The position numbers were made by a program, and so were the translations under genes. Below the pieces are notes generated by a model. That model did no database searches, was not told the DNA's origin, and was given only the letters and a program-made list of their open reading frames with translations. A stretch of DNA of 60,303 bases from Sulfuriferula multivorans (GTDB taxonomy: Bacteria > Pseudomonadota > Gammaproteobacteria > Burkholderiales > Sulfuriferulaceae). Below are positions 27,977-37,211 of the stretch, piece after piece. Location: NCBI RefSeq assembly GCF_003851125.1, contig NZ_BGOW01000036.1, positions 105,121 to 165,423 of the forward strand, read 5' to 3'. Numbering within the stretch: the first letter of the stretch is position 1; every line of letters starts with the position of its first letter.

Positions 27977-29008
27977 TTAAGGCGCCGGGTTGGGGTAGCG
28001 GGTATGAATAGCCTGAATTTTCTCGAGTAACCCGGCATCCATTGCGACTTCGACGCTATCCAGATTTTGTTGGAGTTGCTCCATGGTGGTGGCGCCGATA
28101 ATGGTGCTGGTTACAAACCAGCGACTGCGCACGAAAGCCAGTGCCAGGGTGGTCGGGTGCATGTGCACTTGCCTGGCCAGTTCGACATAGGCCGCCACCG
28201 CTTCCGGCACCATGGGCTTGTTGTAGCGCTGTCCGAAGCCGGGGAACCTGGTCATGCGTCCGGCGTCTGCTCCGCCTATATATTTTCCGGTCAGCGTGCC
28301 GAAGCCAAGCGGGCTGTATGCCAGCAGTCCCAGCTGTTCGCGATGGCAGGTTTCCGCAAGGCCGAATTCGAAGGTCCGGTTGAGCAGGTTGTAGGCATTC
28401 TGGATCGACACCACGCGTGGCAGTCGCGCCTCTTCCGCCGCGTGGGTGAACTGGCACACGCCACACGGCGTCTCGTTGCTCAGGCCGACGTGGCGGATCT
28501 TGCCGGCCTGGATCAGGTCGGCGAACGCGCCGAGTTGTTCGACAATCGGAGTGGTCTCGCGCTCTGTTCCGGGATCGTATTCACTCTGGCCGAAAGTGGG
28601 CACATTACGGTCCGGCCAATGAATTTGGTACAGATCAATGTAATCGGTTTTCAGACGAGTCAGACTGGCATCAGTCGCGGCCCTGATCTGTTTCGGGGTA
28701 ATGCGCGGGCCGCCGCGTACCCATTCGAAGCCGCGCCCCGGCCCGGTAATCTTGGTCGCAATAATGAGTTTGTCGCGTGACTGCTTGCTGAGCCAGCGCC
28801 CGACATAGTCCTCGGTGCGACCCTGAGTCTCGGCACGCGGCGGCACCGGGTACATCTCTGCCACGTCGATAAAATTCACGCCGTGTGCGATCGCGTAGTC
28901 GAGTTGCCGGGCGGCCTCTTCAGGACTGTTCTGTTCGCCAAAAGTCATCGTGCCGAGGGTGATCTCGGACACCTTCAGATCGCTGTTGCCAAGTTGCCGA
29001 TAGTTCAT
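27977..29008 (-). CDS. tas: Aldo/keto reductase Tas
   Basis: The 343-residue NADPH-dependent aldo/keto reductase closely resembles E. coli Tas: LGTMTFGEQNS, FIDVAEMYPVPPRAETQG (with the catalytic D and Y), the lysine of IATKITGPG, and the H of DLYQIHWPDR. The physiological substrate is unsettled for the family. It lies 15 bases downstream of the methyltransferase gene on the same strand, so the two are probably cotranscribed. Confidence 0.94.
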   Translation of the reverse strand: MNYRQLGNSDLKVSEITLGTMTFGEQNSPEEAARQLDYAIAHGVNFIDVAEMYPVPPRAETQGRTEDYVGRWLSKQSRDKLIIATKITGPGRGFEWVRGGPRITPKQIRAATDASLTRLKTDYIDLYQIHWPDRNVPTFGQSEYDPGTERETTPIVEQLGAFADLIQAGKIRHVGLSNETPCGVCQFTHAAEEARLPRVVSIQNAYNLLNRTFEFGLAETCHREQLGLLAYSPLGFGTLTGKYIGGADAGRMTRFPGFGQRYNKPMVPEAVAAYVELARQVHMHPTTLALAFVRSRWFVTSTIIGATTMEQLQQNLDSVEVAMDAGLLEKIQAIHTRYPNPAP

Positions 29009-29023
29009 GCTGGGTTCCTTGTT

Positions 29024-29773
29024 TTACGGAGTTGTTTTACGTAGCAGATCGACCCGGATCGGTTGCTTAAAATCAAAACCCTGAGGCGTCATATGGCGCA
29101 TGAATGCGGTGCGAACCGCCTCATATAATTCCGGGGAGAGATGGTGATGGGTATGCGTGACTTTCAGGATCTGTTCCTCGAACTGGCCAAAATCATCGAA
29201 GTGTCCGGGGGTGCTGAAGAAGGTCTGGCTGACGAGTTCCAGTTTGCCGTCGTCGACGGCGCGCTGAATAGCGGCAAACGCCGCTTCCCGCACTGTTTTT
29301 TCGTCATGGAACAGACGCAGGATGTCATTGAATTCCCCCGCGTAGACCGGTTCGGACAGGTAGGCCAGGCCACCCGGTTTCAACACCCGCCGAATTTCCG
29401 CCAGCGCCTGATCCATCTGCTCCACGGGCACATGATGCAGGGATTTGAACATGAGGACGATGTCAAAACTGGCGTCTTCCGCAGGAATTGCCTGGGCGCC
29501 GCCGAGGCAAAAGCTGACATTGGGCAGGTCGGCGATCTGCAGGTTTCTGGCGTGCTGGATTTCATCCACCTCCAGCGCAGTGATCGACGCTACCTGGCCC
29601 CGCTGAGCGATGGTGCGTGTCTTCTCCGCCTTGCCGCAACCCAGTTCGAGAACGCGTGCGCCATTGAGAGGCAACAGGCTTTTAATGATTTCGTATTCGT
29701 CGCAGACCTTGTCTGCCGAGGAATCCGAAATGCGCATGGGTGGTGAAATATGTTGCGCTAGTGTTGAGTTCAT
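29024..29773 (-). CDS. Class I SAM-dependent methyltransferase
   Basis: From the ATG at 29773, preceded by AGAGGG, the product is 249 residues. SAM-binding motif I is VLELGCGKAEK; motif II region ITALEVDEIQ; motif post-II VLMFKSLHHVP; motif III LKPGGLAYLSEP. This is the UbiE/Methyltransf_11 fold. The substrate is unknown. An in-frame start at 29866 would add 31 unrelated residues and is less likely. First gene of a probable two-gene unit with tas. Confidence 0.87.
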   Translation of the reverse strand: MNSTLAQHISPPMRISDSSADKVCDEYEIIKSLLPLNGARVLELGCGKAEKTRTIAQRGQVASITALEVDEIQHARNLQIADLPNVSFCLGGAQAIPAEDASFDIVLMFKSLHHVPVEQMDQALAEIRRVLKPGGLAYLSEPVYAGEFNDILRLFHDEKTVREAAFAAIQRAVDDGKLELVSQTFFSTPGHFDDFGQFEEQILKVTHTHHHLSPELYEAVRTAFMRHMTPQGFDFKQPIRVDLLRKTTP

Positions 29774-30145
29774 TGAATTGCCCTCTGCCGGTTGTATGGT
29801 TGGGTCGATGCTGGAAAAGCAGGTTCCCGCGTTTGAATCGCTTTCAGATATTGCCCTGCTTGGCAATGATTCTCGGACACGCCAGAGCGCACAATGTTCA
29901 GCACTGGATGGATTTATTGCCAGAGCACCGATTATCCTGAAAAAATCAGTTAGCCACAGAGTTCACAGAGGCAATGGGGTTCGCAGGGATGGACAATTCG
30001 TCGCCCAACTCGCAAAAACAATTGCTTGCCGTAAATATTGACCTCATTCATCAGGTGAACCGGAAAAAACATGTGGAACCCGCTTCATCTCCGTGTCTGT
30101 GATCTCTGTGGCTTGTATTGCGGTTTTTAGGATTATTTATCGGGT
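29774..30145. other. Interval with inverted-repeat element
   Basis: It contains the CCACAGAG inverted-repeat element (29954-30111), which reaches to within 35 bases of the Bcr/CflA gene's stop. No gene is seen. Confidence 0.5.
29954..30111. repeat. Inverted-repeat element (CCACAGAG type)
   Basis: CCACAGAGTTCACAGAG (29954-29970) is mirrored by CTGTGATCTCTGTGG (30097-30111), about 13 of 15 bases complementary, with about 126 bases between. The arms are related to those of the element at 20094-20190. It lies between the stop of the Bcr/CflA gene and the start of the methyltransferase gene. Confidence 0.55.
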
Positions 30146-31348
30146 TCATGCTGCCCGCTGCTGCTTGTGTAAATAAGTCATCCATGTAATCCGTCCCAAG
30201 ATCAAAAACACCAGCATACCCACTGCCAAAGCAATCGGAGACCAAGACAGCATCGGTGAGAACAATCCCGCCACCATAGCGTTCAGCATGGTCTGCACAA
30301 ATCCCTGCAGCGAAGCTACCAGGCCGCGATTGAGCGGAAACAGATCCAGAGCCAGCAAGGTGATGCTGGGCATCGCCAGCGACATGCCGGTGCTGTAAAG
30401 GGTAATTGGCAGTACTGCCCATGGTAACGAGAGGGTGGCTGTCAGGTTGTAGACGAGATTGATTCCCGCGGCAGTGAAGAGCAGCAAATAGGCATATTTC
30501 ACCGTGGTGCGAGGAGAGACATGCCCGGCCAGCCTGCCGGACAGGAATGCGCCCAGAATCACGCCGGAAATGGCTGGAATAAACAGCCACGCAAACTGGT
30601 TCTCGCCCAGCTTCAAGTGTTGCAGGACAAATACGGGCGCCGACGCGATATACAGGAAGAAGCCGGCAAAATGCAGTGCTACCGTGCCCGACAGCAGTAA
30701 AAAAACCGGATTGGTAAATACCATGAGGTAATTGCGTGCCAGAGGTCGAGGCGAAAACAATTGACGCCCGACCGGGGGGAGTGTTTCCGGTAAATAAAGC
30801 CAGCTCAGCGCAAACAGCAACACACCCAGCAGTGCCATGAAAACGAATATCGAATGCCAGCCGAACCCGGTTTGCAGCCAGCCTCCGATCACCGGTGCCA
30901 CGGCAGGAGAAATACCGAAAATCATGGTGACCTGCGACATCAGGCGCTGCGCCTCATGACCCGCATAGAGGTCGCGAATAATCGCTCGTCCTACCACCAT
31001 CCCAGCTCCGGCGGACAGGCCCTGCATGGCGCGAAAGAACAGTAGGTGATTGATGTCGTAAGAAAACACGCAGCCGATAGAGGCCAGTACAAACGCCACC
31101 AGCGACACCAGAATCACCGGCCGGCGCCCGAATGCATCCGACAGCGCGCCATGCAGCAGCATCATCAGTGCAAACGCCAGCAGATACACGCTCAAGGTCT
31201 GCTGCAGTTGAATCGGCGTGGCATGCAGGCTTTCCCCCATATCCGGAAATGAGGGCATGTATGTGTCGATCGAAAACGGTCCCAGCGTCGCCAGCCCGGC
31301 GAGCAGAACGGTGAGCGCGAAACGATGATGTTTGGGGTGTGCCGTCAC
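30146..31348 (-). CDS. Bcr/CflA-family multidrug efflux transporter
   Basis: The 400-residue MFS protein has twelve membrane segments. The N-terminus FSIDTYMPSFPDMGESL and the loop 2-3 motif GALSDAFGRRPVIL are characteristic of the DHA1 Bcr/CflA drug exporters. It probably exports antibiotics or metabolites by proton antiport. The start is GTG at 31348, only 10 bases after the stop of the DUF2288 gene, so these form a unit. Confidence 0.92.
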   Translation of the reverse strand: MTAHPKHHRFALTVLLAGLATLGPFSIDTYMPSFPDMGESLHATPIQLQQTLSVYLLAFALMMLLHGALSDAFGRRPVILVSLVAFVLASIGCVFSYDINHLLFFRAMQGLSAGAGMVVGRAIIRDLYAGHEAQRLMSQVTMIFGISPAVAPVIGGWLQTGFGWHSIFVFMALLGVLLFALSWLYLPETLPPVGRQLFSPRPLARNYLMVFTNPVFLLLSGTVALHFAGFFLYIASAPVFVLQHLKLGENQFAWLFIPAISGVILGAFLSGRLAGHVSPRTTVKYAYLLLFTAAGINLVYNLTATLSLPWAVLPITLYSTGMSLAMPSITLLALDLFPLNRGLVASLQGFVQTMLNAMVAGLFSPMLSWSPIALAVGMLVFLILGRITWMTYLHKQQRAA

Positions 31349-31358
31349 GTGAGCGGGA

Positions 31359-31661
31359 TCAATGTGCGCGTTCCTGCACCAGGATCCATGGAGCGACCAC
31401 TACTGCCCACAACAGGGGATTGCGGGTTTGCCAATCAGCGGCGGTTTCGTCATCCAGCTTGAGCACTTTTCCTGCCGTCATCCATGCCTGCACCGCGACA
31501 AAGTCGTCGCAGGCAATGTGTGCGGCGACATCCACCAGATCAAGATGGCTGCTCACATGAACGAGAGCGCCTTTGGCGAAAAAGCCTTGCAACTCCGTCC
31601 ACGCTATTTGAGCAGTTTCGGTATTGAGTTGGGCGCGCTTCAGGTCGAGTTGGTTGTGCAT
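31359..31661 (-). CDS. DUF2288 protein
   Basis: The 100-residue cytoplasmic protein has the DUF2288 pattern: LNTETAQIAWTELQGFFAKG, DLVDVAAHIACDD, and the C-terminal LLWAVVVAPWILVQ. Function unknown. It is the first gene of a likely pair with the Bcr/CflA transporter. Confidence 0.87.
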   Translation of the reverse strand: MHNQLDLKRAQLNTETAQIAWTELQGFFAKGALVHVSSHLDLVDVAAHIACDDFVAVQAWMTAGKVLKLDDETAADWQTRNPLLWAVVVAPWILVQERAH

Positions 31662-31986
31662 AAATTAATCGCTGTAATTTGGATGGTTGATGGATGTATT
31701 GCCGGCATCCGGCATTCCGGTGTGATCGAGGATCGCTATGTTAAAGCGCTTTTCGATGCCGGCGCTTACGCAGAATTTATATTGTTTGCTTCTATGTTTA
31801 TCAGTGTTGGCTGGTTGAAGGCCCGATTCTTGCTATTTTTGCATGTAATACCGGGTTTATGAGCCAAGCTTGAGCAGTACCCAAAGTTTGTGGCAATGCG
31901 CACATAAATATTCGTCAAAAATGATGAAATCTCAATATGGCAAATAATCGCGACTAGCGCTGACCGAAAAATTTATACATACAAAA
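31662..31986. other. Gene-poor interval with a signal-peptide-like micro-ORF
   Basis: Positions 31738-31818 encode a 26-residue peptide (MLKRFSMPAL...LSVLAG) with a good GAGG ribosome site that looks like the leader of a lipoprotein but ends in TGA exactly where the lipobox cysteine would be. Nothing recognisable follows; the frame ends nine codons later. The remainder probably holds the promoter of the diguanylate cyclase operon. Confidence 0.4.
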
Positions 31987-33627
31987 ATGCGTACATTTCG
32001 CCCCTCACTAAAAACCATGCTGATCCTGGCATTTATCGTTATTTCGATAGCGCCAGTCGCAGTCATGACGACCTGGTTGAATACAGGTATTCATAACGGA
32101 GTGATGAAAGAGGCGCATGACAAGAATCAATTATTGTCTGAAAACATGGCAAACCCTGTTTACTTATACCTCAAGGCAGCGCAGAGAAATCTTAACCTGT
32201 TGGCAAATATTCTGGAAAAAACCAGGGATCAAGTAGCCATAAACGAAACCATTACCTCGCAGGCCTACTTCGAAAATCTTGTGCTGGTTGCACCGGATGG
32301 AACGGCTCAGGGTTTCGATGGATATAAGGCCACACCTGAATACGTGCATTTTCTGCAAAAAAACCATGTCATTCAATCTATGTTATCCAGACATGTAGCC
32401 GGAAATTCTGGCATGGTTCTCAATCCGCAGACCAATAAGCCAGCCCTGTTTTTTGTGCATCCTGTGGGACAGAATATGTTGGTCGGATCGTTAAGGCTCG
32501 CACCCATCGAGAGTCTGGCAGCGGCGATCCATTTTGGCAAACTTGGGCACTGTGCGATTACCGATCAGTTTGGAAATATTGTTCATCACCCTAACCCGAA
32601 GTGGATGAGTGGCGTTAAAAATATATCGAATTGGCCTATTGTGCAGGCGGGACTCCAGGGCAAGCGAGGCGTCATGACTTTTTACTCACCATTTATCAAG
32701 GCCGACATGATTGCAGGTTACGCCGCCGTACCCGAATTTAACTGGGTAATTTTGACACCCCAACCACTGTCTGAATTAACTGCTGAGGCGAAGATTCTCA
32801 TTCATGGCAGCTTGCTATTTGGTGCAGTGGGTTTAGTCATCTCCGTGTTATTAGCTATATTTATGGCGAACTGGATTGTCAAACCGATCAACGTACTGGC
32901 GGAAGGCATCGAGCGTATTCGTAAAAATGATTATTCCGGGAAATTCATTCCGTTGGGAAGGACGGCACCGCAGGAAATCGAAACGCTGCGTAACTACAGT
33001 ATTCATATGGTCGACAGTATCAGGGAAGCGGTGGCAGCACGTGATGAACTTAATCGTCAATTGGAAAATAGAATCAGACAGGCGACACAGGAATTGACTG
33101 ATGCCAATAAGAAACTGAGCATACATGCCCACGTTGATGAGCTGACAAATCTGAAAAACAGGCGTGCCCTGTGGGAGCGATTGTCAGATCTCAACAAGTT
33201 GAATCCTGAATCGTATATGCCGATGCAGGTCATGCTGTTTGACGTGGATCAATTCAAGCAGATAAACGACAGTTATGGCCACGATGTGGGCGATTACATT
33301 CTGACGCAAGTCGCGCGCGAAATTGAGAAACACACACGGGATAAAGATTTTGTAGTTCGCTATGGTGGTGACGAATTTCTTGTCGTTATGCCAGGTTGCA
33401 CCCCTGATAATGCGTATCGACGCGCAGAAGCCATTCGGGCATCCATTACTTCATCACCACTTATAGTAAGCGGCCATACGGTCCCGGTTACATTGAGCAT
33501 CGGGATTGCCGATCAAACAGCAATAGAAACTAGCGCTAGCTTTTCAGAGATGCTCAAGGCCGCGGATACAGCGATGTATCAATCCAAAGAAAACGGACGA
33601 AATCGCATTTCCTTCAATAAGGTATGA
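31987..33627 (+). CDS. Membrane diguanylate cyclase with periplasmic Cache-like sensor
   Basis: The 546-residue protein has a membrane segment at about 8-29, a long periplasmic region (30-275) with dCache-like features, a second membrane segment at about 276-296, HAMP (KPINVLAEGIERIRKND), coiled coil and GGDEF. The catalytic motif is intact (G460-G-D-E-F464). An RDKD inhibitory site lies five residues before it, so product feedback is expected. It should make c-di-GMP in response to a periplasmic ligand. The codons are AT-richer than those of flanking genes. It is followed after 51 bases by a second cyclase. Confidence 0.92.
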   Translation: MRTFRPSLKTMLILAFIVISIAPVAVMTTWLNTGIHNGVMKEAHDKNQLLSENMANPVYLYLKAAQRNLNLLANILEKTRDQVAINETITSQAYFENLVLVAPDGTAQGFDGYKATPEYVHFLQKNHVIQSMLSRHVAGNSGMVLNPQTNKPALFFVHPVGQNMLVGSLRLAPIESLAAAIHFGKLGHCAITDQFGNIVHHPNPKWMSGVKNISNWPIVQAGLQGKRGVMTFYSPFIKADMIAGYAAVPEFNWVILTPQPLSELTAEAKILIHGSLLFGAVGLVISVLLAIFMANWIVKPINVLAEGIERIRKNDYSGKFIPLGRTAPQEIETLRNYSIHMVDSIREAVAARDELNRQLENRIRQATQELTDANKKLSIHAHVDELTNLKNRRALWERLSDLNKLNPESYMPMQVMLFDVDQFKQINDSYGHDVGDYILTQVAREIEKHTRDKDFVVRYGGDEFLVVMPGCTPDNAYRRAEAIRASITSSPLIVSGHTVPVTLSIGIADQTAIETSASFSEMLKAADTAMYQSKENGRNRISFNKV

Positions 33628-33678
33628 GATATACATTACTATATTCTGCCAGGCAGGAATCTTAACAGACTGAAAACT

Positions 33679-34965
33679 ATGAAAAAAACTCTGCTTGGCC
33701 TTAGGGCAAAACTGACCCTTGTGGTAGTTATCGGGCTGCTCATTGGGGTCAGCATTCTTGTATTTTTTAGATTACAACAAGATCGACAGCATATTTATCA
33801 GGCTGCATACAGCTCGGGTCATGAGCGTGTTGCGCTAATTGCAAAATCGCTCTCCAATTTATTGGCAGGTTACGATTACACCAATATGGAGTCGCTTGCG
33901 GACAGTATTGTCGCGTCCTCTGACGTGATCCTGCTCAGGATTACTAACCGAAATGGAAAAGTTGTCGTCGAGCGCATGGATAAAAATGTCGGCAAGAATG
34001 GACAAAGTTTGTCTTTTTCAGCACCGATAATTTTTGGAACGGAAACAATTGGCAGCGTAGAAATGCTGGTTTCAACCAATAAACTAGAAGCGGCCCTTCA
34101 GGGAACTTTCCATGGGCTTGTGCTCAGGATTGCTTTGGTTACTATGTTCCTGAGTGTGCTTATTTATGTAGCGGTTTCGCTAGTTATACTTGCTCCTATC
34201 GCCAGAATCAGAAATATGATGCAAGAAATCGTTGCGAACCCTGATGGAGAACTTCAAATAATGCAGGTTTCCGGAAATGATGAGTTGGCCGACCTGGCCA
34301 ATATTTTTAACAAAGTGCAGACCTCCTTGTACATGCATCAGCAACAGTTAAAAGCACGTGTTCAAATCGCGGATGAAAATCTGACTAAAGTGAATCATGA
34401 ACTCACACTTCGTTCCAAAGAACTGGAGCAAATGGTGGCGCTCTCACAGCGGCTGGCAACTACCGACAGCCTGACTGGATTGCATAACCGAAGGTTTCTC
34501 GATGAAAACCTGGGATCTGTTTTTGCACAGGCAAAACGGCACGCGGATTCACTCTGCCTGGTTTTGCTGGATGTGGATTTCTTCAAACAAATCAATGATG
34601 AGCACGGCCACGCTGCTGGCGATGTGGTGTTGAAATTGCTGGGTGATTTGATTCGCTGGAATACCCGTGATAGCGATATCAGTGCGCGTATGGGTGGGGA
34701 TGAATTTGCATTTATCCTTCCCAGGACACCAGCCGCGCAAGGCAAGGTCTTTGCGGAGAATCTTCTGGAAAGAACCCGCTCACACGCCTTTGTTATCCCG
34801 AACGGGAAAATTCTGAAGGTGACCTTAAGCTTGGGTGTGGCGGAGCTGTCTGAAGATATTTACAGCGTGGAAGCCTTGTATGGTGCTGCGGACAAAGCAT
34901 TGTATGAAAGCAAGCACAGGGGCCGCAATCAGGTAACGGGTATTCATAAAAACGAGTTTTTCTAA
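33679..34965 (+). CDS. Membrane diguanylate cyclase with HAMP domain
   Basis: The 428-residue protein has membrane segments at about 12-31 and 150-173 around a short periplasmic sensor (about 115 residues). HAMP and a long coiled coil follow, then a GGDEF domain with intact G339-G-D-E-F343 and RDSD inhibitory site five residues upstream. It belongs to the same transcription unit as the preceding cyclase and the following binding protein. Its small sensor makes it a candidate partner of that binding protein. Confidence 0.92.
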   Translation: MKKTLLGLRAKLTLVVVIGLLIGVSILVFFRLQQDRQHIYQAAYSSGHERVALIAKSLSNLLAGYDYTNMESLADSIVASSDVILLRITNRNGKVVVERMDKNVGKNGQSLSFSAPIIFGTETIGSVEMLVSTNKLEAALQGTFHGLVLRIALVTMFLSVLIYVAVSLVILAPIARIRNMMQEIVANPDGELQIMQVSGNDELADLANIFNKVQTSLYMHQQQLKARVQIADENLTKVNHELTLRSKELEQMVALSQRLATTDSLTGLHNRRFLDENLGSVFAQAKRHADSLCLVLLDVDFFKQINDEHGHAAGDVVLKLLGDLIRWNTRDSDISARMGGDEFAFILPRTPAAQGKVFAENLLERTRSHAFVIPNGKILKVTLSLGVAELSEDIYSVEALYGAADKALYESKHRGRNQVTGIHKNEFF

Positions 34966-34989
34966 TAGTCGAGTGATGAGGAGTTTCAA

Positions 34990-35814
34990 ATGTTCAAGGC
35001 AAAATTATTTCTGGCATTAGCGCTTGTATTGCCGGTCCTGCAAGCCAGCGCACAGGACATTACCATCGGTGCAGTCGCAATGGATGCGCCGGTGGAGATG
35101 ATCAAGCGGATGACGCCACTCACCGAGTATCTGGCGAAGCAGACTGGGTATCGGGTGCAGTTCCGGCCTGCTCCGAATCTCGATACCGCGGTAACGGATT
35201 TGGGTAAGGGCAAGGTACAGATTGCGTATATGACGCCCATTGCCTATATCATGGCTCATGAAAAATATCATGCTGTACCTTTGGTGACGCCGCTCACGCA
35301 TGGTAGAGCCACGTTTAATCTGGTTGTGGTCGTGCAGAAAGACAGTCATGTCAAGAAACTTGAGGACTTGAAAGGCAAACGATTTGCTTTTGGAGACCCG
35401 AAGGCTTTTCTGCAACCGGCTGTACTGCTCGAAGCGGGGATGAAAATACAGGATTTTTCCGCAGTGGCTTATCTGAATCATTATGACAATATCGCCAAAG
35501 CGATTCTGTTGGGTGATTTTGATGGTGGCATCATGAAAGACACCGTCTACGAGAAATTCGCGCCGCAGGGTCTGCGTGTGGTGCATACCTCACCACCCCT
35601 TGCATCCTATGTTTTCGCGGTAAGCGGCGAGCTTGATGCGGCCACGCAGAATAAATTGAAAGCTGCATTCATGGCGCTCAACAAGCCTACGCCTGAAGCT
35701 CAATCCATATTAAAAATCCTGGATCAGGGTTATGACGGCTTTCAACCAGCATCCGACAAGGATTATGACGTAGAGCGCAAATTGATTGCGCGCGTAAAAA
35801 AAGAGACCAAATGA
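34990..35814 (+). CDS. PhnD-like periplasmic substrate-binding protein
   Basis: The 274-residue protein has a signal peptide (to about residue 21, ASA-QD) and a PhnD/Phosphonate-bd fold: MTPLTEYLAKQTGYRVQF, VQIAYMTPIAYIMAHE, KGKRFAFGDPKAFLQP and DGGIMKDTVYEKFAP. Family members bind phosphonate, phosphite or related oxyanions. No permease or ATPase is adjacent. Instead it is 24 bases after a GGDEF gene, so it probably delivers a ligand signal to the cyclases rather than feeding a transporter. A terminator follows. Confidence 0.88.
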   Translation: MFKAKLFLALALVLPVLQASAQDITIGAVAMDAPVEMIKRMTPLTEYLAKQTGYRVQFRPAPNLDTAVTDLGKGKVQIAYMTPIAYIMAHEKYHAVPLVTPLTHGRATFNLVVVVQKDSHVKKLEDLKGKRFAFGDPKAFLQPAVLLEAGMKIQDFSAVAYLNHYDNIAKAILLGDFDGGIMKDTVYEKFAPQGLRVVHTSPPLASYVFAVSGELDAATQNKLKAAFMALNKPTPEAQSILKILDQGYDGFQPASDKDYDVERKLIARVKKETK

Positions 35815-35856
35815 ATGTGACCAGCTAATTCATCAACTGTACAGATGGGGGAGAAG

Positions 35857-35886
35857 GGAGTTGGAGATTATTTCCAGCTCCTTTTT
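35857..35886 (+). terminator. Intrinsic terminator of the cyclase/binding-protein operon
   Basis: GGAGTTGGA (35857-35865) pairs with TCCAGCTCC (35873-35881), nine pairs with one G-U, followed by TTTTT. It lies 42 bases after the PhnD-like stop, just before the oppositely oriented tRNA-Arg. Confidence 0.85.
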
Positions 35887-35888
35887 AC

Positions 35889-35964
35889 TGGTGCCCCCGA
35901 CACGAATCGAACGTGTGACCCTTCCCTTAGGAGGGGAATGCTCTATCCACTGAGCTACGGGGGC
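35889..35964 (-). tRNA. tRNA-Arg (anticodon CCU)
   Basis: The minus strand reads GCCCCCGTAGCTCAGTGGAT and folds as a complete cloverleaf of 76 bases including encoded CCA. The acceptor stem is GCCCCCG/CGGGGGC, the anticodon stem TTCCC/GGGAA around CTCCTAA, and the T-arm CACACGTTCGATTCGTGTC... with TTCGATT. Anticodon CCT reads AGG codons. Confidence 0.97.
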
Positions 35965-36020
35965 AAGGCTCGCATTCTAGCTTATTATGTCGTTTCAAAT
36001 AAGCCGCCATAGAGACTTCC

Positions 36021-37211
36021 ATGCCCCTCCCGCGCTTGCCCCGTACCGTTATTGTCCTCAGCCTGGTGAGTTTTTTTAACGATCTGGCTTCGGAAATGGT
36101 GGTGCCGCTGATTCCCATACTGCTGGCCACGGTGCTGGCGGCCGGGCCGGTGGCGCTGGGTCTGGTCGAGGGCGTGGCCGATGCGGTGGCATCCTTGCTC
36201 AAGCTATGGTCGGGACGGCGCTCTGATTTGTTGGGTGGGCGTCGCAAGGGATTGGCGTTGGCCGGTTATGCTTTATCCAATAGTGTCCGCCCGTTACTAG
36301 GGATAGCGGGTAGCTGGCCGGTATTGCTCGCTTTGCGCAGCCTGGACCGAGTGGGCAAGGGGTTGCGCAGCGCGCCGCGCGATGCGCTGGTGGCGGATGC
36401 GACGCCGCCGGAAATCCGCGGTCTGGCATTTGGATTTCACCGGGCGCTGGATAATGCCGGAGCAGTGGGTGGCAGCCTGATTGCGGCGGCGGTACTGGCA
36501 TGGTCAGGCATGTCGCTGACTCAAGTGATTCTCTGGTCGGCGCTGCCGGGCGCAATGGGGGTGTTGCTGATTGCGTTTGGCATAGGGGAAAAGCCACTGA
36601 CGGTTACTCCAGCACCTGCCCCGCAAATATCGTCGTTGCCGTGGTCGACGCTGGCTGTGCCGCTACGACGTTATCTGCTGGTGTTGATGCTGTTCACTTT
36701 TGCGCGCGCTTCCGAGACATTTATCGTATTGCGCGGACACGAACTGGGCATGAGCGTGGTCGAATTGCTGCTGCTGTGGGCGGCAATGAATCTGGCCAAG
36801 GCGCTGACTTCGACGCGTGGCGGCATGCTGGCGGACAAGTTGGGAAAAGAACCGCTGATCCTGTTCGGTTGGGCAGCGTTTGGCGTGGCCTTCATGCTGC
36901 TGGGTTGGGTGGCGCATAGTAGCTGGCTGTGGGCGGTGGCCATCCTCTACGGCCTTACCACCGGTTTGGCCGAAGGCCCGGAACGCGCGTTGATCAGCGA
37001 TTTTGCCGGCGCCGAGACGCGCGGTACCGCATTCGGCTGGTATCACCTGATGACTGGTTTGGCGGCGATTCCCGCAGGGTTGGCGTTCGGTTTGATTTGG
37101 CAGTTGCAGTCTGCAGAGTGGGCATTCCGTTATGCTGGCATGCTGGCAATGACTGCTGCATTATTGATGCATTTTTGGGCGTGGCCCGCACATTCGAGAG
37201 GAAAAACATGA
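36021..37211 (+). CDS. MFS transporter
   Basis: The 396-residue protein has twelve hydrophobic segments. The opening SFFNDLASEMVVPLIPILL and the loop GRRSDLLGGRRKGLALAGY are typical of an MFS subgroup close to drug or sugar exporters. Later RVGKGLRSAPRDAL is a conserved block of the same subgroup. Substrate unknown. The stop overlaps the next gene's ATG (ATGA), so transporter and peroxiredoxin are translationally linked. Confidence 0.9.
   Translation: MPLPRLPRTVIVLSLVSFFNDLASEMVVPLIPILLATVLAAGPVALGLVEGVADAVASLLKLWSGRRSDLLGGRRKGLALAGYALSNSVRPLLGIAGSWPVLLALRSLDRVGKGLRSAPRDALVADATPPEIRGLAFGFHRALDNAGAVGGSLIAAAVLAWSGMSLTQVILWSALPGAMGVLLIAFGIGEKPLTVTPAPAPQISSLPWSTLAVPLRRYLLVLMLFTFARASETFIVLRGHELGMSVVELLLLWAAMNLAKALTSTRGGMLADKLGKEPLILFGWAAFGVAFMLLGWVAHSSWLWAVAILYGLTTGLAEGPERALISDFAGAETRGTAFGWYHLMTGLAAIPAGLAFGLIWQLQSAEWAFRYAGMLAMTAALLMHFWAWPAHSRGKT

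Noticed and set aside
27556-28011. 151-codon frame across the DUF1328 gene
   Set aside because: Different frame from the membrane protein, no ribosome site, no family resemblance.
36929-37207. Longer start for the peroxiredoxin gene
   Set aside because: The extension lies inside the MFS gene in another frame. The ATG at 37208 has the ATGA overlap and a signal sequence.
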